This document shows positions 45,262 to 56,399 of a DNA stretch of 64,000 nucleotides, one piece after another (positions within the stretch are counted from its first letter, which is position 1; every line of letters starts with the position of its first letter). A model generated the notes under the pieces. That model saw nothing but the letters and a program-made list of their open reading frames with translations, had not been told where the DNA came from and made no database searches. The DNA is from Massariosphaeria phaeospora. Its lineage: Eukaryota > Ascomycota > Dothideomycetes > Pleosporales. The stretch spans positions 620,001-684,000 of the forward strand of contig JAADJZ010000010.1 of the NCBI GenBank assembly GCA_011032825.1. The letters run 5' to 3'. Made by a program: the position numbers and the translations under genes.

Positions 45262-45733
45262 TGTAAAAGCTAAGCGGACTTGAAAAAGTCGTTTATTAGG
45301 CTTAAGTTAGTTCTTGAGAAATAAGTAAGTTTAATAGACTAGAAGAGTTGTATAGCGTTTGATACTAAAGCAGTAGCAGTTTTCGTTTTGCAAAGAGTAT
45401 AAAAGTTAAGTAAAAATCAACTTTGTAGATTGTAAAATTAAAGACAATAAATTATAAAAGTTTATTGTTTTGACTATATACGTAAGTGTGCTTTGTATAA
45501 TCTCTTTGCTTTTGCAAAGCTAACAAATTAGTAAAAGTACTTTAATCTTTTACTTTTAAAGTGCTATAAAGAGCGTAAAATTAAAAAAAGCATATAAAAA
45601 AGCTATGTTGTTAAAGAAAGTTTTTAGCTTACGTGCTAAGCTTACTTAAAGTATAACTATACTTTGTTACTTTAAGCGCTAAAGTAAAAGCATTTTCTTT
45701 TTTTAGCAACTTAGCGAATTATTGATTGTAACA
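45262..45733 (-). repeat. Retrotransposon F, 3' LTR (left)
   Basis: 472 bp, TGTAAAAGCTAAGC to ATTGTAACA, the same length as the right LTR, with transition differences. Confidence 0.88.
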
Positions 45734-45899
45734 CTATTCTTTTCTTTCTATGCTTTGTTCTCGAAGCTTTTTTTTGCTATGCTAAAAGCTTTTTTTTCTA
45801 ACAGTACTACACAACGTTTTAACTTTGCAATATTTATTAACTTGTTTAGAAACATTATGCTTGTTGCTTGCTAAAGCTATTGTTTTGCAAGCTTAGTTT

Positions 45900-48800
45900 G
45901 CAAAGTGCATGTTTATTTAAAATAGTGTAATAAGTATAATCGTCAAAATCTTAAGAACTATAATATTTAGATTTTAAAAAATAAATAGGTGCTTATTTGT
46001 TAAGAGCGCAAGCGTCTTTAAGCTTAGCTAAAAGTAGTAAAAAAAAAAGTAGCAAAAGTTAAGCAAGCGCTGCGTAAAAATGCAAAGCGTGTAGCAAAAG
46101 CTATTGCAGTTAAAAAAGTATGTATCTCGTTGCTAGAGTAGCAAAAAGCAACTGCAAGTTTTTTTAATAGTCTAGCAATATTTTCTTTTACTTAGAGTAC
46201 GCTAAATAGCTTTAGCAATAAAATATAAAAAAGCAACGTTTTGTTGTACCTAACTAGTTTTAACAATACTGTGCTAGAATCTAGTAGTAGTTTGTAAAAT
46301 TTGTGTTTAGTTTCTATGTATTCTCGCTATCTAAGTAGCTTAACTATTTAACTAGGTATTTTTTCTAGTTATTTACAACTTAGTGTGCGATAATTTTCTT
46401 AATTTTAAACTCGTTTTTTTTTTTAGTTTTATAGCGAAAAGTTCGCTAAAGTAGCGTTTGTAAGTTAGCTAGTTCTAACAAGAATATATAAAATACTAAG
46501 TAGATTTTTGCGTCTTTAGGCAAGTTTAATTTGTAATTAACTAGGCTTTGTTGTTTTAATATTAAAAATAGTTTAACTTTAACGTTGTCTAGACTTTTGC
46601 TTAGTTGTTTTGTGCGCAAATTCTTTGTAAAGAGATAAACTCTATTCTTTCTCTTTAGCTAAAGTGCTATTTTTTGTTTTTAGTTAACATATAAAATGCT
46701 TTAGCGTTGCGCTATTTTAAGTTTACTTTGTAGTAACTTATGTGTTTTTTTAAGTTTTTTTACTATTTTTGTAGCAGTCTTAGCTTTTGCGCTTAAAAAC
46801 GTTTTTTTAAAAAAATATAAATGTTTTCTGTAATTTGCGTAGTAAAGTGTTTGTTTTATTAACTTTAACAACTTGTTGTTATACGCTAATTATGCTATTA
46901 GTAAAAGTTTTATTTAATTAGTTTGTTATTCGTTACTGTATATCCTTAGATATGTTTTTATAGTTTAATTTGTTTTTTTTGTTTACTTATCTATTTGTAG
47001 ATAATACGCTGTTAATAGCTTGCGTTTTGTTTTAATTGCGGCTAACAAAGTTGTTTAATAGTTTAATGTAAAGAGCTTGTTTTTGTTATTAATAATCAAT
47101 TTAAGTATTCTATAGTATCAAATAAGTTGATTTAAAAGAATAAATTCTAGTTGTTGCGCAGTGTACGTATTCTTAAAGAGTACTATTTTTGCGTACTTAG
47201 TAAATTAGTTGACTATAACTATAATAGCGTTGTAAGCTAATTCTATAGCAAAGTTCTTTAACAAAAGCAATTTTATTACGAAATTTATAGAAATATTAGT
47301 TTAAAGCTTATTTAGTAGCTTTAAAGCTTGCATTTTTTCGTATTGTACGTAGGTACTATGTTTGTTCTTTTAATAGTTTGCACATTTTTTAACAATTGCA
47401 GTAACTTTGTTTTTTATTCTGCTAAACTTGTAGTTTTGCTTAATAAGTTTTATTGTTCGTGTAATTTTAAAGTAATTGTAAACTAGGTTATTATAATGTT
47501 GTTGTATAATTGCTTTTTGCAATTTTTTTAAAATTGTAATTGTAGTTTTTAAAAGTACGTTTAGCGTTCTAGCTAGTTTTAGTAATTCGTTTTAGTTAAC
47601 CTTAAGTATTGCGGTGTTAATAATTTCTTTTATTTTTGCAATATTATGTTGTTAGCTAAAAGTGTTAGTTTTGCTATTGTTTTTTTCTAGTGTGTACACG
47701 ATTTTGAACTTGTACTAGCTTAGCATTTCTAACTATCTAATTTATTTTCGATTAAGTACTTTGGTAGTTGTGAAATTAACTAAGTTTTTGTAATTCGTAA
47801 ATATTGTAAGTTTTAAGCAGCTTTTTGCGTATACTCTTTAATACTATAGGCATGCAATAATAGCTAGCAGCTGTAAAACTACGTTTAATCGTAGGTTTAA
47901 TAACACTTAAAATAAATTAATAGTATAGTAATAAAGATAGTATATTCGTGTAAAAGAAACGAATCGCTGTTTTAGTAGCAATTCGATGCGAGGTACTTTT
48001 AAAAGCTTTGCAAAAAACTAGTCTAGCTCGTTATAGCCTATAGTAGCTATTAATTAAAAAGAAACAAATACGTAAAGCTACTTGGCTTTATAGCAGCTTT
48101 TTATTGTACACGTTGTATTGTTCTTTAAGTTCTAAAAACTTGCGTAAGTAATAAGCAATAGAGTGCTATTTGCCTAAGTACTATTAACTAGTACATTTTT
48201 CTAGCGCGAAATCTAACGCGTTGGTTTTAAAGCGTAAAAGTTGTTTTACTTAAAATATCTAGAAGCATAGTAAGCTAATGCTTGCGTTTTTAAGCTGTTA
48301 AAAAGCTTTTTTTGCTTTTTTGCTTTATGCAAAAGCTGTATTGTTTCGCGTAAGCTTTGTTAAAAGTATAGCAATTTTTAAGTAATCTTTAATAAACTGT
48401 TAGTTAAAGTTTAAAAACTTTAAAAAGAATTGTATTTCTTTAACGTTCTTAAGTTGTAGCTATTTTTTAACTACTTTAATTTTTTTTTCGCTTATGCGTA
48501 CTTCGTTCGCTTTTACTACGTATTTAAAAAATGCAACTTTGCGCTTGTAAAATTCGCACTTTTTTAGTTTAAGTTAAAAGTTAAACTTGTTAAAGCACTT
48601 TAGCACTGTTTTGACATGTTTAATATAGTTTTTTTAAGTTTTAAAATAAATAAAAATGTTGTCTAGATAGGCAATAACAAAGATATTTAAGTACATTTTT
48701 AACACGTTGTTAATAAGTTTTTAAAAAGTTGCTAAAGCATTTGTAAGCTTAAATAGCATAATAGTGTATTTGTAATATTTGTATCTCGTTTAGAACGCTG

Positions 48801-51400
48801 TCTTTTATTTTTTACTTTTTTTAATTTTAATAAAGTAGTAACTATCTCGTAGGTTAAGCGCTGTAAAGACTTTTGCGTAAAATAATCAATCTTGTAATTC
48901 TATAATATTTAGTAGAAAGTATTAATTTTTAATTGTAATATTGCTGAGTTTTTGATAGTTAACGCATAGTCGTAGTACGCTGTTTTTCTTTAGTACAAAA
49001 ATAATTAAGTATTTTGCAAGTAACTGTAATAGTTGTATATAACTTTTTTTTAAGTTATTTTTAATATAATTGCGAAGTGTGCTTAACTTTTTTTTTAATA
49101 GTCTATAAATTAAGCTAAATGTTAGTTGCTTTTTTTTTATAAAACAATTTTGTAGTTTTAAAGTTTGTATTCTAGTAATACTTCTGCATCTACTACTTTT
49201 TAAAAGAAATATCTAAACTTTTTGTACTCGTAGAGTATTTTTAAAAGTGCGCTAATTTTTTTTTTTACTTTAACTTGTTAATTTGAAAGCTTTAAGTTAG
49301 TATTTGTTAAGTTGAACTTTTGTGTTTTAAAGCCGTTTTTTGTCGATGCAATTACATTAATTGTTTTTTTATTTACTATTAAACTTTGCTAATGCGCAGG
49401 CATAGTGTTAAAAGCGCTATTTTTGCAACACTTTAGCAAAAGCGTGTTTTTCTTTTAGTTAATCTAAAGGTTGTGCTTTTTTAACTAAAAAAGTTTTAAT
49501 ATAATGTCGTAGATAGCTAGTCTAAAAACGTTAAAAGCTAACTTCTTTTAATGTTGTTTGATGTGCAATAGTACGTTACTTATTTTGTATGTAACTACTA
49601 GTTGCGCTTGTATAAGCTATTTGTTAGCACTAGCAAGTAAATAAAGCTGTTGTTTCTTTAGTAAGTGTAAACTAGCTACAAATACTGCTTAAGTAAAAAC
49701 AAAGTTATTCTAAGCTTCTATGTTAATTAAAGCTTTTATTAAATAACTATTAAGTTTTACTAAAAGCTTAATTTGTTTTACTAAGTTAATTACGTTAATC
49801 TATCTAACTTTGAGGTTAAGCGTTGCTAGCTTAAAAAAAACTTTGTGCTAAATTTGTTAACTTTCTTGAAAGTTTAATGCTATGCGCAGTTAGAGTGTAA
49901 GCAGGTTTGCTATTAATTTTAAATACAGTTGTTGTTTACAAGCATTTGCATTGCAAGCAGTTTTACTAAGTTGTTTTTTTTAAGAAAGTGCAATATGTTG
50001 CGTTTGTTTTATAAGTAGTATTCGCAAGTGTCGTTTTTGCAGTTAAACTACTTTTAAGAGCAAAATTAGCTTTTTCCTTTAGAGAACTATTCTGTGCCTT
50101 ATTTGTTAAAGTAATAAGTAAAATAATAGTCGTAAAAGCATACTATTTATAACATTTTCGCGTGTTTTGAATTTTAGTAGTTTAAGTAGTACTGTAGTTT
50201 GTAGAAGTTCGCGTTGTTGCGTTTCTTTCTAAAGCATTGTTAAGATTTTCTTGCTACTTTATCGTGCTAGTGTTTCTTAGTAGCTAATTTGTTTAGATTC
50301 AAAAGTAGAATGTTTTCTTTAGAGCGTTTTTTCTTTAGCTTTTAGTAGATTTCTTTTTTGTTTTTCTTTGTAAGCTATTAGTTAAGCTTGTTAAAATATT
50401 TCTACACTGCTTCGTCGTAATCGGCTACATTGTTTTAAAGTAAAATGTTAGATTAATAGATTCTTCGTACTTGTTTTTCTTTAGTAATCTAATCTCTATG
50501 TGCCGTGGAATTTAGTAGATTTAGTTGCTTATCTAGTAACTCGTATTTTTTGTTTATTAAAAAGTTAGTATTGTTGCAAAGCAATTTTCTTTTAGCTAAA
50601 CTTATTCTCTTAAGTAACTGTTCTCTCTAATTCTTAACATTTATAAAAGTAATTACTTTTTATTTTTTATTAATACTAGTCGTAGTATTAGACAGTACGT
50701 TTAACTGTTAAACAACTTTGTTTTTTTAATAATAGTTGCTAGAGATGTAGCCTAGTTTGCTACAATTATAGCAGGTCCTAGTTTTCTTACTATATTTTAA
50801 TTGTTTTTTAATTAGTTTGCTTTTGTTGAGGTTGTTAAAGTGCATAGGCTTGTATTTTTAAGCTAAGTTGTATATGCTTATTAAGCGTAGGTGTTGCGTT
50901 TGTACTTAATGCTAGCTAGTGTTAAGTATATAACTTTTGTTGTTTTTTAGTACGTAAAACTTTGCTTTAGCTTGCATTTTAATTGCGAGTTCGTACAACT
51001 TATTGTTGAAACGAATTAATTTTTTAATTAAGTTGCTTAAAATGTCTGTAGCTGCTCTAAAGCGCATTAGTTTTGCTTTAATATTATTTTTTAGCCTTTG
51101 CTTGTACATGCGCATAAGTGCTTTGTCGTTTTAGTTAGTTTAAATAAAGTACTATTAAAACAAGTTAGCGTAGTTTCTAGCTAACTTAGTTTAGCGCATT
51201 TGTTAAATAGTTTTTTCTGCAATAGCGAGTTTGTTAGCAATTGCGTAAAATTGTTGCAGCTTGTTTTTAAATACAGCGCGATTTTTAAATATGTGTATAA
51301 TTATGTTTTCGTTGTTGTTGCTATCTAGATACTTTTTTAAGTAAAGTTAAACTTACTTAAAAGCTATTCTTTTTATGTAAGAAGCTATTAAAAATGCCTT
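45900..51400 (-). pseudogene. Retrotransposon F gag-pol remnant
   Basis: Minus strand. Gag sequence lies near 50912-51115 (LRNNIKAKLMRFRAATD-like helix-rich stretch), followed by a zinc knuckle near 50755-50785 (C-YN-C-SKLG-Y, with His now Tyr). Reverse transcriptase lies near 48620-48810 with FKLTNALATF and the catalytic motif AYLDN, its second Asp changed to Asn. Pol order places it in Ty3/Gypsy. Stops are dense, mainly TAG/TAA. Confidence 0.8.
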
Positions 51401-51579
51401 GTTAATATCGTTAACGTAGTTATTTTTAAACTTAAAAAAAAAGTTAAACTAGAGTAACTAGTTTTTTAGCTTTAAACGATTTTTATAGTAGAAGTTAAGC
51501 TTCGCTACTTTCGTACCGCTAGTGCGAGTATAAAAAAAAGTAGTTATTAAAGTATTACTTATCTTAAAGGTTTTTAATA

Positions 51580-52051
51580 TGTAAAAGCTAAGCGAACTTA
51601 AAAAAGTTGTTTATTAAGCTTAAGTTAGTTCTTAAAGAATAAGTAAGTTTAATAAACTAAAGAAGTTGTATAGCGTTTGATACTAAGGCAGTAGCAGTTT
51701 TCGTTTTGCAAAGAGTATAAAAGTTAAGTAAAAATCAACTTTGTAAATTGTAAAATTAAAGACAATAAGCTATAAAAGTTTATTGTTTTAACTATATACG
51801 TAAGTGTGCTTTGTATAATTTCTTTACTTTCGCAAAGCTAATAAATTAGTAAAAGTACTTTAATCTTTTGCTCTTAAGGTGCTATAGAGAGCGTAAAATT
51901 AAAAAAAGTATATAAAAAAGCTATGTTGTTGAGAGAAGTTCTTAGCTTACGTGCTAAGCTTACTTAAAGTATAACTATACTTTGTTACTTTAAGCGCTAA
52001 AGTAAAAGCATTTTTTTCTTTTAGCAGCTTAGCGGATTATTGATCGTAACA
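51580..52051 (-). repeat. Retrotransposon F, 5' LTR (right)
   Basis: 472 bp, TGTAAAAGCTAAGC to ATCGTAACA, followed by the TACAT target duplication and resumed hAT K3 sequence. Confidence 0.88.
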
Positions 52052-53148
52052 TACATTTTCTACGCAGTTACTACTACTTTTTATTTTATATTATTCTTAA
52101 TATGCGTAAAAACTATTTTACTAAATATAGTTTATTTTTTTTTTCTCTCTAAACGAATTGCTTAGCGTTGAATTTAAATAAACAAATAAGTAGCGAAAGT
52201 TCTACTATGTTTATAACAAAAAGTATAGTACAAAAGCGCAGGTACTGTAATAATAAACTATAATAATTAGTGTTAAAGTAGATTAAAAATAAAGAATAAG
52301 TACATTGCTAAAGAAAAACACGCAAATTGTTAAAAAAAAAAAAACATACTTTTTTGCTTGCGAAATATTGCTAACGTCTAAGCGCAAAAGGTAAAGTAGT
52401 AATGCAACTAAAATTAAAGCTAGAATTAAAGCTACAGTAGTAGCGCTTTTATTTTACAGTTCTAATTAAGTTATACTTGCTAACTTGTTAATCGCAATGT
52501 TATGCACGTTTTAGGCTACGTTATAAATAGTAAATACTAGCTATGTTTATACTAGCAACGTTTTAATTTACATAGAAAAGTAGAAAGCTTTAGGTTTACG
52601 CTTTCTTATAAGCGTTACTATTGTTAGAAAAACTCTTTTAATCTAAATACTCTACTAACTTAGTTTGCTCTACTACTTTAGCTTGCTTTACTACTTTATT
52701 CACTACTCTATCCTACTTTTTATTTTTATTTTTATTTTTAACTTTATTTTTATTTTTACTAGAGAACTCGTTTGCTTTTGCTAACGCTTTTTTTACTAAT
52801 TTTTTGTTTTATATTCGTTTCTATACTTATTGTAAAACGCATTAATTTCTAAGTTGCTACTTGCTTTTTCTTTATACTTATTAATTGTAAGCGCTAGAAT
52901 ATACAAGCTGTTAATATCTTTATAAGCATTATTACTATTAACGCGTAGTTTAAGAAAAAGCGTAAGCTTGCGTAAGCTAGTGTAGTTAGTATAAGTATAT
53001 AGTAAACTACTATAATAACTTACTTCTAGTTTTTAGTAGTTACTAGTGTTAAATTCTCTAGAGTTAACGTTTTTACAAACTTTTGCTAATCTATTTTAGC
53101 TTTCTCGTTTTTAAACGAATTATTCTTTAACTTAGCTAATTCTACGCT

Positions 53149-53490
53149 AGCGAATAAGTAGAGAGTACTTATCGTTGAGTATAAGTTAAGTTAGAGTTAC
53201 ACAAACCTAGAGTTAAAGTTAAGTTAGAGTAATTAAAGCGTAGGTTAAAGTTGAGTTATAGGTACTACTTTTAGGTTAATAAACTTGTTATAACTAGCTG
53301 TTATAATTATAAAAAGAAAATATATTAAAATATAAAACTGTAGAAGTCTGTGCTAACTTAACTTATACTTACGCTAAAACGTTTTAGCGTAGGTATAAGT
53401 TAGGTTAGCACTAAAGTCTTACGTAAGCTAACCTAACTTTAACTCAACTTATACTTATTTACTACTCTATTCGCTAGCGTACTATAATTA
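53149..53490 (+). mobile_element. hAT-derived MITE, copy D5, with both complete termini
   Basis: Begins TACGCTAGCGAATAAGTAG and ends CTATTCGCTAGCGTA, the most complete copy of the D family. The interior matches D3 and D4. No 8-bp duplication is visible, and the two flanks correspond to K1 positions about 1 kb apart, so a deletion accompanied or followed insertion. Confidence 0.72.
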
Positions 53491-54504
53491 TTACAAATAA
53501 TTATTACAACTTTTTACTTTTTACACTATACTTACTACGTAGTAATTCTTTTGCAACATCTTGCACTAAGCAAACTAACTACTACTACTTTGTTACTAGT
53601 AGCAAAGCTTTGCAAAAGCTTTTTGTAGCAAAAGTAGCTCGCATATCTAGCAATCTATACAAAAAGAAAAATAAACTAACAACAAGTAGTATAAAAAAGC
53701 TTTACTACTAAAAGCAAAAAAGTAAGTTATTATAGTAGTTAATTATAGCTTAATTTTTAACAACATGCAGCTATTGCGTTGCGCAAAATTTAACAATACT
53801 AGAAATCAACTAAGCTTTTTATGCGCAAACTGCTATTTAGTTAGCTAGTTCGCAAAATTGCGCAAGAGTTTAAGCTTAATTTACGCGTTTAAGCTAGTGC
53901 AATTAAAGCTATACAAGAAGTAACAAAAGCTTTTCTAATTAGCATTTTTACAAGTATAGCTTTCTACTTGTTGCTAGTTGCAAAGCTAACTTTAACAAAT
54001 ACTAATATTAACGCTATACACGCGAAATAAGTAACAATTAACACAAAAAACATAAATCTAGCAAAGAAATACTACAAGAAGTACAAGAAAAGTTCGCAGC
54101 AAACGTAGAAGCTAAAGTTTAGTTGCTACTTGTTCTAGTAGTATAAAGCTATAATAATTTTGAATTTTTTAGCAATACCTAGCGTAAACGTTGCTTTGTA
54201 CTTAGCTATTAAAATGCAACTAATTTTACGCTGTAATAACAATTTGTAATAAACTTAAGCAACTTGTACTTTGCTAACGTTAAAATACAACATGTAAACT
54301 CTAAATATAACAACTTAACTATAACTTAACTATAACCTAGAGCTTGTGCGAGATAACTTAACTTTAACCTAAAGTTTATATAGCTTAACTTAACTATAAC
54401 TTTGTACTAGCGTTAAAAAATTAAGTATATAAATAGAGTTGAGTTAGAGTTATAAAAAAAAGTAACTTAACTTTAACTTAACTTTTACCTATTCGCTAGC
54501 TTAC

Positions 54505-54714
54505 TCTACAGCACTATAGAAACTATAGCAATATAAAGTATAATACTTAAACCTACTAAAAAAATATAGAAAAAGCTTTTAAATCTAAAGCTAGCACGAC
54601 ATACATAAGTTCTTTATTTAATAGTAATTAATTTAATATTCTTTGAAATAAGTTAGTTGTGCTAAGAAATTTTAGTAGGTTTACTAGTATAGTAGGTTCG
54701 CTAGTACTTTACGT
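54505..54714 (+). mobile_element. Pogo B-type 3' fragment (B2)
   Basis: Homologous to the last roughly 210 bp of B1: zinc-knuckle coding region, STTY-like tail, then TTCTTTGAAATAAGTTAGTTGTGC. It ends in ACGT before TA (54715-54716). It is cut on the left by hAT K3. The terminal 50 bp differs from B1. Confidence 0.65.
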
Positions 54715-54716
54715 TA

Positions 54717-55062
54717 GCTATATTCTATTACACTAATACTAGCTTATATATAATAATTACTACTTTTTTTAGAACTTTCTTAAAGGCTTCTACTATAGAA
54801 GTTAGTAAGCTATTTATATATTTCTAGATTTTTATCTTTATAAGTATTAATTATAACTTTAATTTAAAAGTATTACTAGAAGTTTATAGCTACTAGAGCT
54901 TACTATTGAAAAGTAGTAGTAATAGAGTACGTAGCTAGATATTAAGAGTTATTATAACTTATTCTAGATTAAATAGAACTAATTTAGTAACTTATCTTAA
55001 AACTTTTCTTAGATAACTATTACTAGAAGTAATTACTATATTAATAGCGCGCTTAAAGTATA
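54717..55062 (-). mobile_element. Pogo C2-like fragment next to copy A4
   Basis: Aligns by eye with 33990-34335 (C2 transposase C-terminal part). Pogo copy A4 starts immediately after it, at the same position in the C2 sequence where A3 starts at 34338. Confidence 0.6.
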
Positions 55063-55853
55063 ACGTAATCTACTACTAAGTAGAACACTCTACTAAGTAA
55101 AACAAAAAGCCTTGGCATAACTAACTTATGTTACGCATTTTTAATTTTATTGCTATTAAACAAAAAGCCTACGTACGTCGTGCTAGCATCTAATTTAGAA
55201 AATGCTTTTGTATTTTTTTTGCACGTTTGCGCATTGTGCCTAGTTCTGCCGCAGTTTCTACAGCGCCGTAGAGCTAGTTGAGCTCGTTTTTAATTACTAC
55301 TACTACGAGCTTTCTTTGATTGCTAAAGCTTTGCAAACGCTTTGGCAGCTACTTGCGCTGCAGCACTTTTATACTCTATAGTACTACTTTACTAGATCTA
55401 CTTCCTTTTGCGCGATTTTTGCTTAGTTATTTTTGCTAGTTGCTTTTTAAGCTCTTTGTTGCGAGCAGCAAAAAGCGCGTTTTAGTACAGCATTAGCTTA
55501 CTACTTTTTATAAACTAAAAGAAGCCTGCCTAAGCTGTAACAAGTAATTAAGTAAAAAACTTGCGTATAAGCTTTAACTAAGATCTAAACTCGTGCGTAT
55601 TGCTTAGTGTTTTTGACTACTACAGCGTCTTTAGTGCGAAGAGTAGTAGCAAAGTACATAGCTATACTTTAAAACAATTAAAAACTACCTGCGCGTTAAT
55701 AAAAACTAGCTTTAAAGCTTTAAAAGCTTTTTTGCAGTTTTTTGTTGTAAACACTTTAAAAAACGCGTTTCTAAAGGCTAGCAAGAAGCTTTTTTTGTTA
55801 ATATAGAAAACGCGCTAGCGCGCTAAGTTCTAAACGCGTTAAAAGTACTTTAG

Positions 55854-56366
55854 TGTTATTAGAAGTGTTTTCTTACCAAAGGTTTTTTTTTATCGGACTC
55901 GGAGATTCCGCCTAAGAAATTGTTTTGTGTTCAAAAAGCGTAACGACAACGTAAAGAAACAATCTTAATTTTATCTTAAATAGAATAACAAAGTAACAAT
56001 CTGTTGCCTATAGATCTAATCTATGTATAAAATATACTTAAAAGAGTTAACTACAAAAAATCTAAATTGTAAAAGAAATTCTACTAATCTATATAGTTTT
56101 ATAATTCTTTACTAAAAGCGTTTTGCTTTGCTTACTTAGTGTGCTTAGCCTAAGCACACTAAGCGCTTTAAGCGTAGTTCTACTTAGTTTGCTAAAACTA
56201 AGCGCTATTTTGCTTAGTTCGCTAAGACTAAGCGCTGTTACGTAACTGCTAACTTAACTTTGCCTTGCGCGTTTTTGTACTTTTATCTTGCAAACTTGCA
56301 AGTTTTAACAACTTTTTTACGTCGTTGCTTAGTCTACGATACCTAGTATTGTTTCTATTTGTAACA
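55854..56366 (-). repeat. Retrotransposon E, 3' LTR (left)
   Basis: 513 bp, equal in length to the right copy. It contains a short palindrome (TGTGCTTAGCCTAAGCACA near 56139) and tandem CTAAGCGCT motifs. Confidence 0.88.
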
Positions 56367-56399
56367 TTATCTTTCTCTTTAAGAATATCATTTTGATAG

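Larger units (their letters stand above)
45262..52051 (-). mobile_element. Ty3/Gypsy retrotransposon F (6,790 bp) inside hAT K3
   Basis: Flanked by TACAT at 45257-45261 and 52052-52056. Two 472-bp LTRs start TGTAAAAGC and end GTAACA. The internal region reads on the minus strand, and a purine-rich tract (AGAAAGAAAAGAATAG on that strand) abuts the left LTR, as expected for the 3' polypurine tract. Confidence 0.9.
43923..54504 (-). mobile_element. hAT element K3, 5'-truncated and heavily interrupted
   Basis: Collinear with K1 in inverted orientation and ends at the CTATTCGCTAG terminus (54494-54504). It is interrupted by MITE D4 (44626), retrotransposon F (45262-52051) and MITE D5 (about 53150, with about 1 kb of element missing there). 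hAT transposase sequence lies near 43990-44620 on the minus strand, and the accessory coding region near 52600-53100. Its left end is truncated next to D3. Confidence 0.78.
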
